A stretch of DNA of 7,467 nucleotides from Frankia sp. (lineage in GTDB: Bacteria; Actinomycetota; Actinomycetes; Frankiales; Frankiaceae): the NCBI GenBank assembly GCA_019689615.1, contig JADGHD010000238.1, positions 1-7,467 of the forward strand. Direction: 5' to 3'. The position numbers and the translations under genes are program-made. Below are positions 1-4,982 of this stretch, piece after piece (position 1 is the stretch's first letter; each line of letters begins with the position of its first letter). The notes below the pieces were generated by a model. The model worked only from the letters and a program-made list of their open reading frames with translations. It did not search any database and was not told the DNA's origin.

Positions 1-378
1 GACCCAGCAAGCCTGACATCCCACCGCCCCCGCCGCCGCCATGGCACCCCGGCGCCGAATTGACAACGTCGCCCGTCACGGGCCCGCATCCGCGGTGGCA
101 GCCGTCCATCTGCCCGACCTCGCCGGGGCAGCGGCCCGGCCTGGGCCGACGCGGGCCCACCTCGGTGGTATCACTCCCACGCTACGGCCCGCTGCCTGGC
201 CAGTACCGGCCCGCGGCTGGTGCGGCGGTTGTGAAATCGCGCGCCTGAGCGACGGCATGCACGATCGCCATCAGCTCATCGGCAGCTGATCCTCAAGGAC
301 GTGGGCGCGCAACCCGAGCCGGCTGCTGGGGGCCGCGCCCGCTCGAGAGCCGAACGGGCGCGGTGTCCGGTGGGGGTA
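1..378. other. Left-end region with no supported gene
   Basis: No convincing coding region is visible. The short plus-strand frames starting at 41 and 60 lack a ribosome binding site, have Pro/Arg/Gly-heavy compositions typical of frames read through GC-rich noncoding DNA, and resemble no family I recognise. The only structure seen is a short hairpin at 270-290 (7-bp arms ATCAGCT/AGCTGAT, 7-nt loop) of unknown meaning. A gene running in from the left on either strand cannot be excluded, but none is supported. Confidence 0.5.
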
Positions 379-401
379 CCGGGCGGGCCGCGCCCGCCCG
401 G
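379..401 (-). terminator. Hairpin terminator of the GRDP-like/phosphotransferase operon
   Basis: A perfect inverted repeat has 10-bp arms (CCGGGCGGGC and GCCCGCCCGG) and a 3-nt loop. It begins 12 bp beyond the stop codon of the minus-strand phosphotransferase. It has no U-tract, which is common for actinobacterial terminators. Position and stem strength support termination of the two-gene minus-strand operon. Confidence 0.7.
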
Positions 402-413
402 CTCGCGGTGGTG

Positions 414-1307
414 CTACTGGATTCCCGACCGGTGTTCGACCCAGGCACGGCCGGCGGCGGCGGCGCGGGCGCGGTGGTCACGGACATCGGCCGGTCCGAA
501 CCGGGCCTTGTACTCCCGGAACAGCGTCCACAGCGCGGCCAGTCCGGTGATCGCCCCCGATGGCGCGGAGTCCCAGGCGGGCAGGTCGGCGACCAGCGCC
601 TCCGCGTCGCCCGGCGGGTGCCCGACCTCGATGAGGCGCGGCACGAGCATCGCGGCGTCGATCCACGGCGCGCCGACGCAGGCGAACGCCCAGTCGAGCA
701 CCTGCGGCCCCGACCGGGTCAGGAGCAGGTTGCCCGCGTGAAGGTCGTAGTGCAGCAGGCTGCCACCGGTGAAGGCATCCACGTCCAGGCCGCGGAGCGC
801 CTCGACGTACAGATCGCGGCCGGGGAGCTCGACGTCGCCGCGGGCGAGAAGGCGGGTGGCCTTCTCGTGCAGACCGGCGATGTTTGCCGCGACGCCGGGC
901 GCGTCCTGCCACGGGGACGGGGTCAGCGCCTTGGTGAGGTGGATGAGCGTGTCGACGACGGCGGGCAGGTCGGGCGATGCCGGGCTGAGGTCCGCCGGCC
1001 GGCCGTTGAGGTACGGGAAGACCAGCACCAGCCAGCCGTCGAGGTCGGCGGTCCACAGGAGCCGCGGCGCGGGCGCGTCGTTCGGCAAAGCGCTGTTGGC
1101 GTCCCTCTCGTTGACGTAGAGCCGGTGCGCCGGGCTGTCGACCGCGACCGCCTTGACGAAGACGTCTGCGGTGTCGGTGCTGAGCCGGCATGCCAGCCCC
1201 GGCATGAGCCCGCCGCCCAGGTCATCGACCGTGACCGGGCGGCCGAACACGGCCTGTACGGCGGTCCGCGTGGTGCCTGGCAGGTCGGTCCAGGTGAGTC
1301 GGGGCAT
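414..1307 (-). CDS. APH/choline-kinase-fold phosphotransferase family protein
   Basis: A 297-residue protein with the fold of aminoglycoside phosphotransferases, which transfer the ATP gamma-phosphate to a small-molecule hydroxyl in the cytoplasm. Seen in the sequence: a candidate ATP-anchoring lysine at about K52 (VFVKAV), a possible helix-C glutamate at about E67 (VNERDAN), the Brenner catalytic loop HYDLHAGN at 186-193 (catalytic Asp about 188, Asn about 193), and the metal-binding Asp about 205 in VLDWAF. All key kinase residues are therefore present, and the length is normal for the family. The ATG at 1307 is chosen because AAGGAG lies about 7 nt upstream; a longer frame starts at 1376 but would overlap the preceding gene. 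The start is only 2 bp after the stop of the GRDP-like gene, so the two are almost certainly cotranscribed and probably translationally coupled. The substrate is unknown. The family includes antibiotic-modifying enzymes but also many housekeeping or metabolite kinases, so a resistance role should not be assumed. Confidence 0.9.
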   Translation of the reverse strand: MPRLTWTDLPGTTRTAVQAVFGRPVTVDDLGGGLMPGLACRLSTDTADVFVKAVAVDSPAHRLYVNERDANSALPNDAPAPRLLWTADLDGWLVLVFPYLNGRPADLSPASPDLPAVVDTLIHLTKALTPSPWQDAPGVAANIAGLHEKATRLLARGDVELPGRDLYVEALRGLDVDAFTGGSLLHYDLHAGNLLLTRSGPQVLDWAFACVGAPWIDAAMLVPRLIEVGHPPGDAEALVADLPAWDSAPSGAITGLAALWTLFREYKARFGPADVRDHRARAAAAGRAWVEHRSGIQ

Positions 1308-1309
1308 GA

Positions 1310-1984
1310 TCAGATCTCCTTGGGGTCGTCGTGGCAGCCCTGGTAGCACTGGCTGCACTGGGCGGCGACGACCCACAGGTCCGGGTCAACCTCGAACCCG
1401 GATCGGCGGATCAGCGCCACCGTAGCGCCCAGGTCGGCGACGTCGCCGGGCGCCTCGCGGGGGCCGTCGTCGGGGACGTGGTGCAGGAACCGGCCGGCGG
1501 TCTGCTCGCAGAACGCCGCGTAGTCCCGGGTGAACAACAGGAACGTGTGCCATCCCAGGTCGACCGTCGGCGATGGGCGGAGCTTGACGTCGAGGTTGGC
1601 GCCGCAGGTCGTGAGGAACACGAGCGCTTGGTCAACGATCCGCTCGGCGGCCTCGGCCACCTCCGGGTGGTCATGGGCCAGGCGGGCGGCGAGCCGACCG
1701 AACAACTCCGGTGTGACCAGGTCTCGGCCCAGTCGGGGCCGGGGGGCGGCCCGGGGGGGCCGGGCGCCGCCTGGGGGGGCCGCGCCCGCCCGGACGGCGT
1801 TGTCCGCCTGGCGGGCGCGGGCTTGTGGGGATGGGGCGGCGCGCGGCAGCTGAGCTGCCTGCCGGACGGTGCCGGGACCCAGGGCCCTTGGCCCGCGTCG
1901 TCGAGGACGGCCGCCCCCATTGGGGGTGGCTGGCTTGGGTCGCCTTCCGGGCGTCGGCGGGGCAGGGTGATCCGGGCGGTTCAC
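1310..1984 (-). CDS. GRDP-like (DUF1399-type) protein with Pro/Arg-rich N-terminal extension
   Basis: A 224-residue protein whose C-terminal ~135 residues resemble actinobacterial glycine-rich domain-containing (GRDP-like) proteins. Signature segments are the helical stretch from about residue 89 (LVTPELFGRLAARLAH), then PSPTVDLGWHTFLLFTRDY (about 138-155), FCEQTAGRFLHH (about 158-169), and a C-terminal cysteine cluster CSQCYQGCH (Cys 210, 213, 217; His 218). The conserved His and Cys residues suggest metal binding, which is inference. Biochemical function is not established for the bacterial members. The first ~85 residues are low-complexity Pro/Arg/Ala/Gly with atypical codons (AGG, CGA, CAA) and run over G6-G7 tracts at 1737-1790. 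The GTG at 1984 is chosen because AAGGAG sits 6 nt upstream, and I see no other ATG/GTG in frame before the domain. It is the first gene of a two-gene operon with the phosphotransferase and diverges from the XRE regulator. The domain call is fairly sure; the N-terminus is less so. Confidence 0.8.
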   Translation of the reverse strand: MNRPDHPAPPTPGRRPKPATPNGGGRPRRRGPRALGPGTVRQAAQLPRAAPSPQARARQADNAVRAGAAPPGGARPPRAAPRPRLGRDLVTPELFGRLAARLAHDHPEVAEAAERIVDQALVFLTTCGANLDVKLRPSPTVDLGWHTFLLFTRDYAAFCEQTAGRFLHHVPDDGPREAPGDVADLGATVALIRRSGFEVDPDLWVVAAQCSQCYQGCHDDPKEI

Positions 1985-2083
1985 GCCGACTCCTTCCCTG
2001 ACACCGACTGCTGACGGTCCGGTTACCGTTTCGGCAATTCGATGACACACTGCGTCGGGGGCTGGCGACAGTGCGCGACAATC

Positions 2084-2137
2084 TGTTCCGGTTGTTGTTC
2101 CGCCTCCTGTTCCGCTTGGACGGAACAACCTGTTCCC
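2084..2137. promoter_or_regulatory. Array of five TGTTCC(G) half-sites, probable operator
   Basis: Direct copies of TGTTCCG begin at 2084, 2096 and 2108, exactly 12 bp apart. An inverted copy, CGGAACA, lies at 2121-2127, and a further direct copy, TGTTCCC, at 2131-2137. The third copy and the inverted copy form a dyad with 7-bp arms and a 6-nt spacer (2108-2127). The inverted and last copies form a second dyad, GGAACA-N3-TGTTCC (2122-2136), sharing the same half-site. The array lies in the divergent intergenic region, ending 34 bp before the regulator GTG and beginning 99 bp from the GRDP-like start. That position suits binding by the adjacent XRE protein to control both directions. The repeat arithmetic is seen directly; operator function and the identity of the binding protein are inference. 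I see no convincing -35/-10 pair around it. Confidence 0.6.
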
Positions 2138-2171
2138 GTCCGCCACCCGCACGGCGAAAGGGCACGCGAGG

Positions 2172-3503
2172 GTGAACGCTGGAAACGACGCGAAGGGGCT
2201 GCTCGCCGCACGGGTGAAATCACTCGCCCGGGATCGCGGAATGACGGTGGTGCAACTGGCCGAAGCGGCCTCCTACACCCGCCGGTACATGACCACGGTT
2301 CTGTCGGGCCGGACGGTGCCGTCATCCAAGGTGGTGACCACCCTTGACAAGGTGTTACGCGCCAACGGTGAGCTTGTAGCACTGCGTGAGAGGGCGGCGC
2401 GGGAACAACTGGCGCGTAGGCACGGCCTGCCGCTGCCCGAAGATGCGGGAAGCGGCAGTGGCCGGCCCCTTGTCTCGCAGACAGTGAGGGCGGAGGTTGG
2501 GCTCTGGGGAGGTGACCTGATGTCGGTTGACCGCCGGACGGTGCTGGGTGGCGGCGCGCTCGCCGCAGCTCTCGCCGCTGCCGCTGACACGTCGCGGGCT
2601 ATGGCGACCGCCGACCCGGACCCGCTGACCATCGACGAACTTGAACAAGAAGTCGCGGCGATCTCAGGCCGGATGTTCGCCGTGCCGCACGCTGTCCTGT
2701 TCGCGTCGACGTTGCAGAGATGGGCGACCGTCGACCAGATGCTTGCCAGCCGGCTGACGTTGGCGACCCGGGCCCGGCTGACGCTGGCCGCCGGCTACCT
2801 GGCGTCTTACACAGCGTCGCTGGGTGGCTTTCTCGGGCAACCGCAGGTCAAACGCCGGTTCTTGGTGCTCGCTCGCCAGTACGCCGACGATACCGGCGAC
2901 CCGTTGCTGATCGGCACCGTCGCTGGGGCCCAGTCGCGGGCCGCGCTCGCGCTCGGCCAATTCGCCAGGGCGGCCGACGTCGCGGGCGCGGCGATACCGA
3001 CCGCCCACCCGTACGTCAAGGCGCGCCTCGCCGGCTACCAGGCTGAAGCGCTGGCCGCCGCCGGCCATCCGGACCGGGCCACCGACGCGCTTGCCACGAT
3101 GCGCGCGAGCATGCCGAACCTGCCCTTGATGCCCGGGACGTCCCGATGGGATGCAGGCGAGGAGGCCACGTACGCGGCGATGACCTGCTACCGGATGGGC
3201 GATGCGCCAGGAGCCATCAGGAATGGCCTGGAAGCGCTGGATGCGATCGATGGGGACGACTTCCAAGGCGTCGGCCTGGCCCATATCTCGATCGCCTTCG
3301 GCAGGATTCTTGCCGACCGGCCCGACCCGGCCGCCGCTGCGGTCGAGGGCGGCCACGTCCTGGACATCATGCAGGTGACACCTGACGCGTCGCTCCTAGC
3401 CCGGGCGGAGGAGCTACGGGAGGCGCTACGCCCGTGGAACCCCGTACCGGAAGTGGCTACGTATGTGAGCCGGCTGGAGCGGCTGATAGCCGCCGAGGTG
3501 TAG
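2172..3503 (+). CDS. XRE-family HTH regulator with TPR-like C-terminal region
   Basis: A 443-residue cytoplasmic DNA-binding protein. Residues ~9-72 form the XRE helix-turn-helix (VKSLARDRGMTVVQLAEAAS, then the probable recognition segment YTRRYMTTVLSGRTVPS). A linker (~73-116) follows, then an MSVDRRTVLGGG segment (117-128) leading into an alanine-rich hydrophobic stretch to ~138. Residues ~150-440 are a long helical region with paired-helix character typical of TPR repeats (for example around 232-268, 283-312, 331-357). Large actinobacterial regulators share this HTH/TPR-like plan; the RRNPP peptide-sensing regulators of Firmicutes are organised similarly, but a peptide ligand here is speculation. 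The GTG at 2172 is chosen because it precedes the whole HTH and has AAAGGG about 9 nt upstream. An internal ATG at 2520 has an even better ribosome site (see findings). The gene is transcribed away from the GRDP-like/phosphotransferase operon over the half-site array, suggesting it regulates itself and that operon. Confidence 0.88.
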   Translation: MNAGNDAKGLLAARVKSLARDRGMTVVQLAEAASYTRRYMTTVLSGRTVPSSKVVTTLDKVLRANGELVALRERAAREQLARRHGLPLPEDAGSGSGRPLVSQTVRAEVGLWGGDLMSVDRRTVLGGGALAAALAAAADTSRAMATADPDPLTIDELEQEVAAISGRMFAVPHAVLFASTLQRWATVDQMLASRLTLATRARLTLAAGYLASYTASLGGFLGQPQVKRRFLVLARQYADDTGDPLLIGTVAGAQSRAALALGQFARAADVAGAAIPTAHPYVKARLAGYQAEALAAAGHPDRATDALATMRASMPNLPLMPGTSRWDAGEEATYAAMTCYRMGDAPGAIRNGLEALDAIDGDDFQGVGLAHISIAFGRILADRPDPAAAAVEGGHVLDIMQVTPDASLLARAEELREALRPWNPVPEVATYVSRLERLIAAEV

Positions 3504-3521
3504 GCCCGCTTGGCCGCGGGC
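3504..3521 (+). terminator. Short hairpin directly after the XRE regulator stop
   Basis: GCCCGC and GCGGGC form a perfect 6-bp stem with a 6-nt loop (TTGGCC), beginning at the base after the TAG stop. There is no U-tract. The position favours a termination or 3'-end-protecting role for the regulator transcript. The short stem makes this a moderate call. Confidence 0.45.
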
Positions 3522-3694
3522 TGGGCGAGTCGGCCGTGGCCTGGTCTACCGCCTCGCCGAGTCGGTGCAGCTCGTCCGCCAAGGCACGCGGATCGAGGTG
3601 AGGCGGGCGATCGACGTTGAGGGTCTGCCTTACGATCCAGCCGCACGGCCGCCACCTGTCACCCGAAGCCGTGACCCGTTGCGGCCGAAACCTG
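3522..3694. other. Spacer between regulator and tRNA-Ser, no supported gene
   Basis: A minus-strand reading frame crosses this spacer (stop at 3457, reading up into the tRNA). It has a helical-looking stretch, LDPRALADELHRLGEAVDQA, but I find no ATG/GTG start with a ribosome site outside the tRNA, and it overlaps the end of the regulator gene. It may be a gene remnant or chance. The tRNA 3' end would be processed within the right edge of this spacer. Confidence 0.4.
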
Positions 3695-3779
3695 CGGAGG
3701 ACGCGGGATTCGAACCCGCGAGGGGTTGCCCCCAACACGCTTTCCAAGCGTGCGCCCTAGGCCACTAGGCGAGTCCTCC
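3695..3779 (-). tRNA. tRNA-Ser (anticodon GGA)
   Basis: An 85-nt class II tRNA on the minus strand. The acceptor stem pairs GGAGGAC (3773-3779) with GTCCTCC (3696-3702), with discriminator G at 3695. The D-arm contains GCCTAGTGGCCTAGG. The anticodon arm is CACGC-TTGGAAA-GCGTG, with GGA at 3743-3745. The long variable arm GGGGGCAACCCC is diagnostic of serine (or leucine) tRNAs. The T-arm is GCGGG-TTCGAAT-CCCGC. It decodes UCC and UCU. CCA is not encoded (CAG follows the discriminator on the tRNA strand), so it must be added by nucleotidyltransferase. It is divergent from the SRP RNA gene, with about 110 bp between them. Confidence 0.97.
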
Positions 3780-3834
3780 GCCGATGAGGGTACTGGATGG
3801 ATCGCGAACGTGGGCGGCCAGGTCCGGACGAACG

Positions 3835-3863
3835 GATCTTGGTCGCCCCACCGCGTCAAGATC
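3835..3863. promoter_or_regulatory. Dyad GATCTTG-N15-CAAGATC between divergent RNA genes
   Basis: Perfect 7-bp inverted repeats are separated by 15 nt, so half-site centres are 22 bp apart, about two helical turns. The dyad lies in the short divergent region between tRNA-Ser and the SRP RNA, just upstream of the likely ffs -10 element. It could be a protein-binding dyad or chance; only the symmetry is seen directly. Confidence 0.3.
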
Positions 3864-3882
3864 GGTGCCTGATGGCTAGACT
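3854..3882 (+). promoter_or_regulatory. Probable promoter of the SRP RNA gene
   Basis: TAGACT at 3877-3882 matches the -10 pattern (TANNNT) and would start transcription near 3889, which fits the inferred 5' end of the SRP RNA. The -35 region around 3854-3859 (CGTCAA) is a poor match to TTGACA, so only the -10 is reasonably supported. Confidence 0.4.
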
Positions 3883-3887
3883 GCAGG

Positions 3888-3980
3888 GCAGACCCCTCGT
3901 GCGGCGTTACCTCGTGAACCTCCCCAGGGCCGGAAGGCAGCAAGGATAAGCGGGCTCTGGCGGGTGCGCGGGGGGTCCTT
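3888..3980 (+). ncRNA. ffs: Bacterial small SRP RNA (4.5S RNA)
   Basis: RNA core of the signal recognition particle. With Ffh it targets ribosomes making membrane and secreted proteins to the translocon. The highly conserved apical domain is plain: CCAGGGCC, the GGAA tetraloop at 3932-3935, the asymmetric-loop region GGCAGCAAGGATAAGCGGG, and the closing strand GGCTCTGG at 3953-3960. The outer stem pairs GACCCCTCGTGC (3891-3902) with GCGCGGGGGGTC (about 3966-3977), allowing G-U pairs. Ends are estimated from this pairing and may be off by several bases. This is the short (~95-nt) type without an Alu domain. In several actinobacteria ffs lies near dnaX and a serine tRNA; the tRNA is here but dnaX is not in the window. 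Confidence 0.95.
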
Positions 3981-4560
3981 CGCGTCTGGGGCCGGCTGCG
4001 GCCTGGAGCCCGTGGAGGCAGGGTCTCGTCGCTACGGATGTTCGTCTTGCGGTGTGCGTGCCGGTTCGGCCGTTCCGAGCGTTTGAACGCGGTTGCCGCT
4101 GGCCGACGGCCGGCGGTCGGCCGGGTTGTGCGGGCCTTGCACGGTGCCGGGGCCGCCTGTCAGGGACTGCCGGGAGAAGACCGGCACGGGCTGGAATCGC
4201 GCGGGCACTCACAGGTGCGCCGTGACGAGCGGCGGGACGCCGTCGAGGCCGCGGTATCAACGGGCAGGACAAGTGTCGGCGAACGAGGCGACAATGGGCA
4301 CTGCTGGCGGGCGGGTGGCGGCGGAAGTTGGACATGGTGGCTGCTCGCCGTGGCTGGACGCAGGTTCCGGTAACGGACCTTTGGGGTGTCCCGGTCGTGG
4401 TCTGGTGCCGGCGCTACGCGGATGGGCGGGGGCATGGCATGCTCTGGCGTCGTCGGGCGGTGGCGTCACGATGCCCGAGCCGTCACTCGCGGCGCGGGCG
4501 CCGCGACCGTCCGGTCATGGCGCCGGCAGGCCGTCGCCAGGTAGCACTTGACCGGTATTC
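3981..4560. other. About 580-bp region without a recognisable gene
   Basis: Open frames exist (for example plus-strand frames from 4038, 4093 and 4328) but they overlap each other, lack ribosome sites, and translate to Arg/Gly/Pro/Trp-rich strings without any family resemblance. I see no tRNA, repeat array or insertion-sequence ends. The first part must contain the 3' end and terminator of the SRP RNA, where GGCC-rich self-complementary stretches occur just after 3990, but no single hairpin stands out. The last part may hold the promoter of the micropeptide gene. Confidence 0.5.
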
Positions 4561-4571
4561 GGAGGTTCGCA

Positions 4572-4664
4572 ATGAAGCGTGTCGGCATCGTCGTGCTGCT
4601 GGTCGCCCTGGTCGGCGGCGGGTTCTTCCTCAAGCAGCGCAGGGGCAACAAGCAGGAGGCCTGA
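4572..4664 (+). CDS. 30-residue single-pass membrane micropeptide
   Basis: ATG at 4572 is preceded by GGAGG at 4561-4565 with a 6-nt gap, an ideal ribosome site. The peptide begins MKRVGIVVLLVALVGGGFFL and continues KQRRGNKQEA. That gives a short positive N-terminus, one hydrophobic segment of about 17 residues (4-20), and a basic hydrophilic tail (KQRRGNK). The positive charges on both sides make orientation uncertain. No signal-peptidase motif is evident, so I favour a membrane-anchored micropeptide over a secreted pheromone. General layout (basic start, one TM, charged tail) recalls small actinobacterial membrane proteins such as DLW-39, but the DLW motif is absent and I do not recognise the family. 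A perfect palindrome starts 7 nt after the TGA stop, so the gene looks like its own short transcription unit. Function unknown. Confidence 0.65.
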   Translation: MKRVGIVVLLVALVGGGFFLKQRRGNKQEA

Positions 4665-4671
4665 GCACCGC

Positions 4672-4697
4672 CAGATCGCCGGGATCCCGGCGATCTG
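4672..4697 (+). terminator. Perfect 26-bp palindrome, probable terminator
   Basis: A perfectly self-complementary 26-bp sequence, CAGATCGCCGGGA followed by its exact reverse complement, begins 7 bp after the micropeptide stop. As RNA it forms a stem of about 11 bp closed by a GATC loop. There is no U-tract. It is best read as the terminator of the micropeptide gene; being symmetric, it would also work on the other strand. Confidence 0.65.
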
Positions 4698-4982
4698 CGG
4701 AGCGTAGCTGCTTCGAATAGTTCCGTAACATCCCAGCGACCGGGGCGAACCCGCTTCGGTCGGGATTCTTGATATTGAGGTGGCGGCGCGGTCTGCCGCC
4801 GACGTCCGCGCTGGCGCGCGCCTTGGCGACGGAAGGCTGCCGTTCGGCACCGACACGGTGACCGCGCCGGCCATCCTGCGTCCTGTCGCGCCGCGGTGGC
4901 CTTACCCGGACGAGCGATGGGTAGGTCCGGGCTTGGCATGCCGCGGGCGGGGACGCCGCGGCCGACCAACCCCGGGAGGACC
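4698..4982. other. Leader and promoter region of the decarboxylase gene
   Basis: No independent gene is supported. The decarboxylase frame stays open upstream to 4896, with ATG codons at 4896, 4917 and 4938, but the translated stretch (PGRAMGRSGLGMPRAGTPRPT) is not family-like. A short inverted repeat, CGACCG/CGGTCG, flanks 4737-4762, and a locally AT-richer stretch, TTCTTGATATTGAGG (about 4766-4780), could contain promoter elements, but I cannot assign a convincing -35/-10 pair. Confidence 0.4.

Noticed and set aside
41..289. Small plus-strand ORFs at the left end
   Set aside because: No ribosome site, low-complexity composition and overlapping competing frames.
363..2014. Long plus-strand frames (363-1346 and 1331-2014) opposite the phosphotransferase and GRDP-like genes
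   Set aside because: They are antisense shadows. The minus strand carries the kinase catalytic motifs and the GRDP-like signatures with good ribosome sites.
2121..2137. A LexA/SOS box in GAAC-AACCT-GTTC
   Set aside because: The actinobacterial LexA box needs a 4-bp spacer (GAAC-N4-GTTC). Here the spacer is 5 bp, and the half-sites belong to the TGTTCCG array.
3457..3747. Minus-strand 96-codon frame crossing the end of the regulator and the tRNA
   Set aside because: Its nominal start lies inside tRNA-Ser, it has no ribosome site, and it overlaps the regulator's 3' end. The helical stretch LDPRALADELHRLGEAVDQA could be a remnant, but support is too thin.
3695..3779. tRNA-Ser as an integration site with a flanking mobile element
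   Set aside because: No integrase gene, no duplicated tRNA 3' end and no insertion-sequence ends are visible in the window.
4038..4720. Plus-strand ORFs of 111-152 codons after the SRP RNA
   Set aside because: Mutually overlapping frames with no ribosome sites and no family resemblance; the last one overlaps the better-supported micropeptide gene in another frame.
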